Assembly (NCBI GenBank): GCA_002633005.1
Contig: NMRA01000236.1
Span: 494,861-558,860, forward strand
Direction of reading: 5' to 3'
DNA from: Phoronis australis
Taxonomy: Eukaryota > Phoronida > Phoronidae
Length of the DNA stretch: 64,000 nucleotides
The notes below the pieces were generated by a model. The model worked only from the letters and a program-made list of their open reading frames with translations. It did not search any database and was not told the DNA's origin. The position numbers and the translations under genes are program-made. This document shows positions 36,401-48,400 of this stretch, piece by piece; the first letter of the stretch is position 1, and each line of letters starts with the position of its first letter.

Positions 36401-39400
36401 TTTAGTGGATTTAACATCTGGAACTGTTCTTAATTTAATTCTATGGTTTCTTCGAACCTGGAACTTGGAAGATGGTTTCAGATATTCCAGGTTACACATC
36501 ATTCAAACACATAATTGTGGCATTGTAACATAAAACCTGCAAGCTGCAGTGCGTAATCTAGGTCACATTGCCTATGGAACTTGGAAGCACTTGAACTGAT
36601 TTTCATTTCAGTTAGTGAATAGCAGTTTAGTTCATTGTGATGTTATCGTTAACATTGTCATTGACAAGACATGGATAATGATTTTGTTCTATTAAAAGAC
36701 TAGGAATTATGAATGCGGCAGCTGGACAATCATGAAAGGGCGAGTTAAGTGATAACAACAGTGTTGAAACTGAAAGTATGAACATGAGACTCCAACTAGC
36801 CTAGTGTCAATGTTTGACAATGAGATCCTTGGAACTGTGTTTGACGTTCAAGGTACCAGGCTTGAAGAAACTGAAACCATGAAAATAATGTTCCAAAACA
36901 TAGTTCCAGACTCTGAATTTACTGGGACGTGGAATGGGCGATGTATTTTTTCACCAAAAAACTACAATCTCATTCTAAAATTGTGGTTTGAGGACTGCAG
37001 GTTTTTGATCTCTTGTTCCAGATCTTCAAGCTGAAATCAGTCGTTTAGAAGAAATAATTAATGCCATGTACAGTGAGGAAGAGTTGAAAAAGGTTTGACG
37101 ATCTTGTTGAATTAATTTGTGAATCAAAATGGAATTACTCATTCATCTACTATCCAGACTTAAGGCTAATATTTAGGACACTAGAAAAAGTAATCCAGAC
37201 AACATGTTATCTCGGAAATGAATTTGTTTGCAAATGCCATGCTTTGTACAGTCTTCTCCAAAATGATTTTCTGACGTGTTTTTAAAATGTTCCATATTTG
37301 TACGAGTGGCTTCCAAAAATAGGACTCATGATTTTTAAGAAAAATGTCTGAATCATTTACACAAAGCTAAAACGAAATGTCACTCAAAATGTCGCACAAA
37401 ATTTGTTGATGTTGTTGATACCATTGTTTTGTTATGAGTTATCACTTTTTTTTGCTAAATTTTGCAGTTTGGTCCTTGTTAAACAAATCAAATTTTACAG
37501 GCTTTCCCCTTTCGAAAAGTATACACGTTTATTGACTCGTGCTAACATCAATTCTTGTACATATTTGGCCGAGTGCACAGACTTGACAACAAGGTCCTGT
37601 GTGACTATTTTGTGACATTTTGTGCTTATGCGAAAATTTTTTACAGATACAAAATATACGAAAAGTGCAACAAAATTAATATCCAATATCAAGGACGAAC
37701 TTTTTGAATGTTACACACCATCCAGTTTTGATCATCAACAATAGATGGCAATAAGTGAAATGTCTTTCTGTGTTGCCAGCATGGCTACCGACTACATGCA
37801 GTGCTGGTTCACGAAGGTCAAGCGGCCTCGGGTCACTACTGGTCATACATCTACGACAGTGAACACAACAGGTGGCTCAAGTACAACGACATCTCTGTCA
37901 CGGAGGCATCGTGGGAAGAGCTAAAAAGAGAGGGCGCCGGTGGTCACCACAACACAAGCGCCTATTGCTTGATGTACATCAACCAGGCTTTGAGTAGTCA
38001 GTTGTTCAGTAGTGAGTAGACACAGTTTGACTAGTGTCATTGCTCTTATTATGCCAATAAAAGCTAACTGAAGGCTATTTTTCAATTTTAGTGCCATATC
38101 TGTAATTCACTTACCGTTGAACAACCCATTTCGAACAATGCCGAGTGTCTTGATTAACTTTAAAATGGAGTTGTGAAATAAGGTGAATTAACTCTAATTT
38201 GTTACTGTGGCTATAAGGGAGCTCATAAGTGTTCTTTGCTCATGAATACGTCACTTCTTTTCTTATGAGCTGTTAGTAATTCTTTTCTCATTAGTCACTA
38301 TCCTCCCAGTTGTAGTGCACAGGCAGATTTGATACATTGTACCAAACACGTGTTACATAGTGTGCAGCTCCTTCTGTCAGATATTGAAACAAAAGTGGTT
38401 ATTTATATAATGAGATCAAAACTCCTGGGAACTGAGTTATGGTTGAGAAAAGGGCTAGAGCTTGTAGGAAAAGGATTGTATTTTCGAGAAAAGGTGGAGG
38501 TGTAACTGAGAATGCTTGTGTGAGCCAGGAGGGAGAATGATTGTTTAATTTGGTCATGACCTCTCCATTACTTGTTAAATGACTTGAATGTGGCAATGCT
38601 TTTAAAAGCCAAAATGGTTCTGTTGTTATCTGCGTTATTACTTTCTTATGTTCCATTTTTGATGATTTATAACGTAGTACCAGATGTGCCAACAGATGTC
38701 AGTGGCGACAAATCTAGCAAAGATGCTCAGTTCACAGCCCAGAATTTGGCGAGGCTACCAGTTGATCTGCAAAAAATTGTCATGGCCGACAACGAACGTC
38801 TGGTGTTGGAGATAAAGAACTGGGACTCTCAGCATCGTGACAAGACGAGTCAAGATGTGTCGGTTGTGCATCAACAAGAGCCAGCTCAGGGTAACCACTG
38901 GCTTTTGAGAATAAATTAAATTACATTTTTACATGATGTTCTTGTGGCTAATGCTTTTATTGCGCTCATCTTCATAGTGCTTTACAATGTCAGGTCTGTT
39001 ATGCATTTCCTGTTGCAATGTGAGTAATCTCCTGTGGTTGCTGTGTAGCCGGTATTACGTATCTTGTTGAAACAGACTGCTTTTTGGAATGGTCACTTGG
39101 CTAGCGGACATTGTGACATGTCACGTGGTTAAGAAACCAAGTTGAGTTGCGACAGTTACTTCGAAAGAAGTCACCATTTAACGGAGACATGCGATGACCA
39201 TTTACAGACATAGTACCTTTTCTAGTACTCTCCATGCTGCACGTCATATTTAGGTCGTTGATCTCATTGCTGCCATGCTAATCAGTAGTATACACAAAAA
39301 TTGGTCATTCTAACATCGACAGTGTTTCGCAGTTGTGTAGTGAGTTGCAATGGTCAGACATAAAATTGAAAAGCCACCTGATGCTGTAGGGCGTCATAAA

Positions 39401-42400
39401 TGTTTCTTCACTTACCCAACTCAGCTCATAAATGCGCTTGCAGCTCTACCTTCCAAACACTATGTCAGCTATATAATACATGTTTCTACTCTCACAACAT
39501 GGAGAGTCATGTGGGAAATATGAACATTCATGCAGCTGAAAACTCACTGCACTTTCAGGCTCATCAGGTCACCAAGCTGCTCAAAAGGTGTCTCTGTCAT
39601 TGCTGCACTCTCAGTTGGCTCTGGCTCAGACGAAGAAAGTAATGCAAGCAGCTGTGAATTCTGATGCGTTCAAGTCTGGCAAGGTGGAGAAAGCTGTTGT
39701 TGATGTAAGAGATAGTCTTGTTGGTTTAAACATTAGCCATTCTGCTATAGACTGTGTTCATTTCAGTATGCATGCACCATTCTGCTATAGACTGTGTTCA
39801 TTTCAATATACATACATGCACCGTTCTGCTATAGACTGTCCATTTCAGTATATATACATGCACCATTCTGCTATAGACTATGTTCATTTCAGTATTCATA
39901 CATGCACCATTCTGCTATAGACTATGTTCATTTCAGCATACATACTTGCTCCATTCTGGTATAGACTGTCTGTTCATTATGCACCACTTTGCTATAGACT
40001 CTGTTCATTTCAGTATAAATACATGCACCATTCTGCTATAGACTGTCTGTTCATTTCAGTTTACATACATGCACCATTCTGCTATAGACTGTCTGTTCAA
40101 TCAGCATTCATACATGCACCATTCTGGTATAGACTGTGTTCATTATGCACTATTCTGCTATAGACTATGTTCATTTCAGTATAAATACATGCACCATTCT
40201 GCTATAGACTATCTGTTCATTTCAGTTTACATACATGCACCATATAGACTGTCTGTTCATATATATACATGCACCATTCTGCTATAGACTGTCCGTTCAT
40301 TTCAGTATACATACATGCACCATTCTGATTTAGACTGTCTGTTCATTTCAGTATACATACATGCATTAGTTGGCTTTCTGATTTAAGGGCTTTGACTCAG
40401 TTTGAAGTTGTTGGATTTTTTCAAAGTTTCATATTTTGTATTTTGAGCTTTGCCTTCTAAAAATCTGCAAAATGTGTGGTAATCACCGAAATGTACATGC
40501 CAAGTTATGGAAAAGTTACACCTAATTTTAGCAAATCATCCTTTTGAAAACGAATAAATTTCATTGTACTATATCAGATTTATGTTGTAATGTCTCAAAA
40601 AAAAATCAGCACAAAATCCACATGTTTCAGTTAAATCTGTTTTTTGAAATGAAAATTAGTTGCTGTTGTAAAACAACCATAAGAGATTGCTTGTGCTTTT
40701 TGGCAAATTGTGTTGACTGAAGTTGGACAATGTTCAATGTTTTTACACTCAGACTGTTCATTTCAGTACATGACGGCGTTTTCACGTTCAGTGATGTTAC
40801 CAGATGAAGGGGGTTCTGAGTGTGTGATTATATCTAGCTTCTTTGTTAACTGCCAAGCACAGTTTCTTGTCTGTTATGACAACAGGCATGCCAATTATCT
40901 ACCAAGCTTATTACAGACCATGTGTGAACACTGTCAAACACAGAGTGATTGGAAAGAAATTAGTATCATAAATTTGGTTGCAGTTGGGCGATTTTGGCGA
41001 TTCAAAAACTAAACATGATCACCATTTGACGAGGATTTCAGAAATGCTATTGGTTTTTGTTCAAATATGATATAACTTAACTTTTATTTTTAACAGAACA
41101 GCCCACTGAGGCGAGATGTGATCTTACTGAAGATTAGGACAATTATTGAACAAAAGAGCGCAGGCCCTCCAACCATAAATGCCAGAATGGAGTTAATCAG
41201 TCGTGCAAGATATTGGCTACGGGGTAAACTTCCCAACTTGTTGTTGGGCTATAGAATCGAACAAGTTAGGAGCAATGGGAAAACGCCGTAATGGTGAACT
41301 TGAACAATGTTCAATGTGTTTACACTTGGCCTTTCAGATAAATCTTACGTGGATAAAATCTCTCGTTAGGTATACCGTCATTCCCGTCCAGCCGGCATCT
41401 GTCAGGTGTCTGGCATCCGCTGCTCTATCTCCAAAATCGTTTGATGTGTGTTCATGAAATTTTGCGTGTTTGGTCCTTTTATGGATGGGACGGCATGAGC
41501 GAACTTTCAGACAGATCCGACTCTCGGTGCCCCCCTATAGGCAATTTTATTTTTTATCTTTACCTCTGTCAGCAGAGCTTTATCCAGGATTTCGAAAATG
41601 GGGTGTCCAAAATGGAGTTCCCAATATTCCAGGGCGTTCATGATTCCAATGGCGCGTTACACCCATATTTCACCAGTAATCCCCACACACACTACAGGGA
41701 GGTTTTTACAAAGAAAAATGTGTAAACCATGGCTCTTACATCATCCAAAAACAGCTCCCCTGTAGTGAGTCTTTTTATTGAAAACAGTGTGGACCAAAAC
41801 TTCTATGTCTAAATTTACGAAAACAGCCAAGTAGCTTACCAAACAAATATTACAGATATTGGTTGAACAATGAATGCACTATGTTTTTGGTGATCTCAAG
41901 TCAAATTGCTGTTATAAAGCTTATCCTATCATTTTAGCTAGCTGTAATGTTCTGTACAATAAATCATCAGAGCTTCAGTTACCAACACAATTATATTTTG
42001 GCAACAGGTGTCCCTGCATCTCCATATGAAAACATTAAAACGCACATTGAAAAGCATGAAACGGGCACAAACTAAAAATTCCAAATAGGTATATTCTTGT
42101 GGCACAATTTGGTATTAAACTAATGATAATTATTTCACTTTTGGTGTTTTTAAAAAAAGATGTAAAACATTAAACTACAGCTCTGAAACACCAGGTTGAA
42201 GTTAACCATGGTCCATGGATGTATATTAAGCACTGAATTTGTACTTGAGACGAGACCTCTGAAAGCAGAGACTACAGTGGAAGACACTTATTGATTAACC
42301 TGTCTTCTCAACACTTTGAACATTTTTAATACATTGTATATTTCTGAGTTGAAAGGGCCAACACTTGCCTCTTGAACTGACAGGAACTTTCATTAAAGTG

Positions 42401-45400
42401 GAGTCCTTGTGGTCTTACACTGTGGGTGTCCTAACTGGATGTATTTGACATATTTTGTTACTGTTTTCTAGTCTTTTTTTGGCATCCGACCCTCTATCAA
42501 CCAAACCACTCCAAGGATGATTTTGAAAATTGGTGTTGATGTTACTTTCTACAGCTGAAGATGATTTTCAGATGACTCAGAGTACTTTGGCGCCTCCTTG
42601 TGGCAGTTTTTTGTGTCTATGACTGAGTTTTTTGTGTCTATGGGTGTATCTCTCAAACCCTCTGCAGTATCTTTATTAAATTTGGACAGTGTATTTATAT
42701 GAAGTTGAAAACAGACGACGACATTTGGATGGATCCCCTAGTGGCAGTTTTATTATTTTGTCATTGTTCTGTGTCTATCACACCGCCATAGTACAGCCCA
42801 AGTTTCTACTGAAATGCTCCTGTTACGTTTGTCATCATAAAATAGTCAGGTGATGAGGAAATACACCTGTTATGTTTACCATGTCCGCCTGAATTGGTAG
42901 TCCTAGACAGATCTCACAGGGCCGGTCAATGGGCATCTGTTTAATTCAATATATTATATTGCCTTTTAATGAACCTTTCTGTACCTTGTTGTTGCAGGTG
43001 ACTCAGGCTGAGCTGCAAAGGCTTATCAATTTGTCAACATCAGTAGAGAAGTGCTTGCCGTATGAAGACCCTCGACTCCTGCATATTGTAGTATATATAA
43101 TGTACATCAACCCTGACTGCTGCAGGACACAGGCATTAGTTAGGGTACTGCTTGACCATTTTGCTCTTCTCGGCCACACTCATGGCCACGACAGGTTAAG
43201 TAACGACTTTTCTCTCGCTCATTAAAGCTATGAAGGGTTAGTTTTATATGATATTGGTTATAAACTTTTTGTTTTCCCGTTTTTTTGTTTTTTTTTTTCA
43301 TTGCTGGACATGTTTCTGAAAGACTGTTAAGTCTCCTGTACAACTTTCCTGGGCAGGGTTTTGTCAGCGACTGACTCTGATAGTCTTAGAACTTTTCATT
43401 TTGGAGAAAAGCGAATTGCTTGTGAATTACCTATTAATAAAAATTTGAGTCTTTTATCTATTTGATAAGAATGTGGGTGCATCTTTGTAGCGCTGGTATA
43501 TCTCCAAAACCCCTGTATAGATATTGGTGACATTTTTGTAGACATGTTTCTATCATTGATGAGATGGCTCGTGCAAATTTTCAGACAAATATAACTACCA
43601 CTGTGTCTTAGAGTGGACCTACTTAAAAATTGGTATTATGTGTTCCTGTTGAGGAGAGTACAACAGCATGATGTTTTAAGTTTTTTGTTACGAGTCCAGT
43701 TGCTGTGGTGGCCCCTGGTGGCAATTTTCATTTTCTAAAATTGTGATCCTATTGAGGAGAGAATGATTGATTATTGCTGATTTTCGAACAGATCCAATAT
43801 CTGTGACTCCCCCAATCGGCAGTTTTGTTTTTTGATCCTGCCTCAATACATGCATCTTCCAAGTTTCTTGACGGATCTTCATTTAATGTGGTTCCTATCA
43901 TTAGTGTATCACTGTAACAGCTCCAGTAATATGAACATTAATTTTGTATTACATTAATAGTATTTCTAGAGTGTCCTTAATTATAGATCTGTTAGTTTTG
44001 CTCATAAATTTTCAAATGAACACAATGTTCCTGACTGTTTGTTTCATTATAATTACTCTTTTCCACTCTACTATTTGGATTTAATAATTTGTGTGCCTCC
44101 AAAAAGTTTTATTATTTATTTTACTTTACTTTATTTTTTCTGTTTAGTAACAGTTCAGCGTTTGTCAAGATAGTCAAAGTAAAATTAGAAGAGACTCTTA
44201 AACTACAATCACAAGATGATCTCCGTTTATACAAGGTATGTGAAATTAATGATCTGTTTTTCTATAAATGAGATTACGGCCAAGTTCTGAATTGAGCCTC
44301 CTTGTTTAGAACTTATGGCATTGTGACATCAGAAAATAATTGGAACAAACTTAAGTTAACAAATAATGAACAACTGGAATCTTTTGTATTATTTTTGAAA
44401 GCATTATCGTTGGCCAATTTGTGTTATTACATGGGATATCTTTACTGGCCACCTGTTCCTATTGCGTAATTATATTACAGGTTTGGCACGAGAATTACAG
44501 TCGTTTCAGAAAGGCCACTCACCTGTTTCTACACGCGCTTTCGCTATTCCATGATAAAAAGTAAGTAGATCGCTTAAAGAATAAGTGATGAGTTCTATCG
44601 TCCGATGAAACACACATGCAGAATAATCTGAAGGATGCAATTTGCTGATTTGATGATAATTTCATTTAAAAACAAATATTCTTGTCATGAGCACTGGCAT
44701 TTTTACTGTCTTGACAGATTTCTTTTGTCGAGACCTGGGCTGTCACATCAAGTGCCGTGCTAGTTGCTATAATTCTTGTCTTTAAAGTCCTTGCAAACTG
44801 CCCATGTGGTTCCAGTATCCGAAAATACTTATAACATAAATTCTTATTTTCGACACCCTTTCTTTATATTCTTTTCGCCTTTCTTGCCAAAAGCGATTTT
44901 TGACAGTATTTGACCATTCTCTCCGAGCGTATGATTACCGGTTGTCATCAGTTATTTCCGTACCCGCATTTCTGGCTCATCAGTTCAGGAACTTGTCCTG
45001 AACGCTGCCATTTTTTCCTTGTAACTGAATGTGCTATGGCTTGCTCGAAAAGCCTTCATTATTTTGTTTTATTAGTAATATATCGTGATTCGTTTGCATA
45101 TGTAGTGTATTTATAGTTTGTAGTTAGTGGTCGTTGATTTTTTTTTTGGAATGTTACGCGTACTTAGTATGTTAAAATAGCATTGGTGTTTAGTTCCTTA
45201 CGTAGGCGGGTTGAACCTAGGAACCAATATGGGTCGAACCAATTTTTTTTTGGTTTTATTTTTTTCCTCGTTTTGAAAAAGTACTTTGCTATCATCGGAA
45301 AGGTAGTATATTCTACTCAGTAAAAATCGAAAAAGTATCAAAATCGGGGCAAGCACTGTAAAGTTATTGCAAGTTTTGTGGCGAAATTTGGGTCACTTTG

Positions 45401-48400
45401 TTTGGATCGCGTCGGCCATATTGGAGGACAGCGGGATGAGTTACGAGTTTAAAACTTTGTGTAAATTGTTTTCGCCAACAAATTACGGTGAAATTTAGTT
45501 AGACATATCTTTACTTANTTTCTCTCGCTCATTAAAGCTATGAAGGGTTAGTTTTATATGATATTGGTTATAGACTTTTTGTTTTCCCGTTTTTTTGTGT
45601 TTTTTTTTCATTGCTGGACATGTTTCTGAAGGACTGTTAAGTCTCCTGTACAACTTTCCTGGGCAGGGTTTTGTCAGCGACTGACTCTGATAGTCTTAGA
45701 ACTTTTCATTTTGGAGAAAAGCGAATTGCTTGTGAATTACTTATTAATAAAAATTTGAATCTTTTATCTATTTTATAAGAATGTGGGTGCATCTTTGTAG
45801 CGCTGGTATATCTCCAAAACCCCTGTATAGATATTGGTGACATTTTTGTAGGCATGTTTGTATCATAGATGAGATGGCTTGTGCAAATTTTCAGACAAAT
45901 ATAACTACCACTGTGTCCTAGAGTGGACCTACTTAAAAATTGGTATTGTGTGTTCCTGTTGAGGAGAGTACAACAGCATGATGTTTTAAAATTTTTGTTA
46001 CGAGTCCAGTTGCTGTGGTGGCCCCTGGTGGCAATTTTCATTTTCTAAAATTGTGATCCTATTGAGGAGGGAATGATTGATTATTGCTGATTTTTGAACA
46101 GATCCAATATCTGTGACTCCCCCAATCGGCAGTTTTGTTTTTTGATCCTGCCTCAATACATACATCTTCCAAGTTTCTTGACGGATCTTCATTTAATGTG
46201 GTTCCTATCATTATTGTATCACTGTAACAGCTCCAGTAATATGAACATTAATTTTGTATTACATTAATAGTATTTCTAGAGTGTCCTTAATTATAGATCT
46301 TTTAGTTTTGCTCATAAATTTTCAACTAAATACAATGTTCCTGACAGTTTGTTTCATTATTACTCTTTTCCACTCTACTATCTCGATTTAATAATTTGTG
46401 TGCCTCCAAAAAGTTTTATTATTTATTTTACTTTACTTTATTTTTTCTGTTTAGTAACAGTTCAGCGTTTATCAAGATAGTCAAAGTAAAATTAGAAGAG
46501 ACTCTTAAACTACAATCACAAGATGATCTCCATTTATACAAGGTATGTGAAATTAATGATCTGTTTTTCTATAAATGAGATTACGGCCAAGTTCTGAATT
46601 GAGCCTCCTTGTTTAGAACTTTTGGCATTGTGACATCAGAAAGTAATTGGAACAAACTGAAGTTAACAAATAATGAACAACTGGAATCTTTTGTGTTATT
46701 TTTGAAAGTATTATCGTTGGCCAATTTGTGTTATTAATTTTACTGGCCACCTGTTCCTATTGCATAATTATATTACAGGTTTGGCACGAGAATTACAGTC
46801 GTTTCAGAAAGGCCACTCACCTGTTTCTACACGCGCTTTCGCTATTCCATGATAAAAAGTAAGTAGATCGCTTAAAGAATAAGTGACGAGTTCTATCGTC
46901 TGACATCAGATGAAACACACATGCAGAATAATCTCTTTGTAAGTGGTTGAAGGATGCACTTTGCTGATTTGATGATAATTTCATTTACAAACAAATATTC
47001 TTGTCATGAGCACTGGCATTTTTACTGTCTTGACAAGACCTGGGCTGTCACATCAAGTGCCGTGCTAGTTGCTATTATTCTTGTCTTCATCATGTCTATC
47101 AGGAGAGTCACGTGGGCTGTTTCCCTTTTTTACACTGTTGTTGTTTTTGAAAGATGTTACGTTTGCAAAATAAGAGATTACTAATGGAGGGCTGACAACT
47201 CTTACCATTTTATCTGTATTCTACGTTTTTCAAAGGCCTAAAAATCTATGAGTTTTCAAATGTTATGAAGTTTTAGCATTTGTTTCTCACGGAAAAAAAT
47301 CAGATGGAAATGATCGATAATGCAAGATTGACTAATAAGATGTATCTCGCGTACCAATGTGTATAATGTAATTTGTGTTGGAAATTTCCCTTTTGTGATT
47401 GGTCAGTTGCAGTTTTGTGAAGGACACGCTTGGTTTAGCACTGTGGGATATCATATTAAGATATGGAGAGCGAAATTTTGGAGACAAGTATACTGAGGAA
47501 TTAGATAACATTTGGAAATTTACAAAACAAGAAATGAAATTCACCATGTTTCATCATGCTCATTTCAACTGTGAGAACTCTGGGGCCTACAACTGCGGCA
47601 TGGATCAGGAATTACGAGATATCAAGATTTTTGGGACCGTGGTAGTGTGGGAAGAAATCAGTTGTGCCGACAGCAAAAGCCAAAAACCATAGATGTAATG
47701 AGATGAATTTTTTACATAATGTTGCTTTTTTAGTTAGACATGGTTTGAAATTTGTTGCTTTGGTGTGTATCATTTCATCTTGCGATTGAAATTTTAACTT
47801 TCTGAAAAAGTGAAACATTGCACAATACCGATATTTAAAATGAATGTTACAGATTGTGTGTTCAATTGATTGGCTGCGTTGCTAATGTTGCCATTATATA
47901 AGCAAGGAATTTGAAGTGCTTTGCTGTGCGTCACTATGGTCTCTTGTATAGTGGCTACACTCTGGCCTACTGTTTCAGGTACCAGGAAGCATTGCCCAAC
48001 TTTCTGCATGCGTGCATCATAAATCAGACACTGGTGAGAGAGAGCTCCAAAAGGGGTCTCCACCAACACCTACTGGCATACTTCAGGAGACAGTGTGTAC
48101 TGGTATGTAGTCAAATGTGTGAGTGTTTGAGTGCAAGGTGAGTGAGAGTATAAGGATGTGTGGGGGGTGAAAAAGATTGTCGCCAGCGTCTCCTCCAACA
48201 TTGGATCCTGTAGGGAGGGTGTTTTGGTGGATGTGCAAATGATATCGGGGAGGGGTCTGCGCAAGCACCTGCTGATCATCACTTTTGTAATATGCTGTCT
48301 CCTAGTTCTCAGTGTACAAATCATTTGGTGATAAAGGTTTTGTGCCTGTGTCACATGTGTTACATTGTTTGATTTTTCTCTCTCATCAACTTGGTGTTGA

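Noticed and set aside
39588-40287. Long repetitive frames rich in [11 protein letters not shown]-like units
   Set aside because: They are read-through of the tandem array at 39735-40365; only 39559-39704 is USP exon 12.
45221-45250. GGGTCGAACC resembling a tRNA B box
   Set aside because: No acceptor stem, anticodon arm or A box could be drawn around it.
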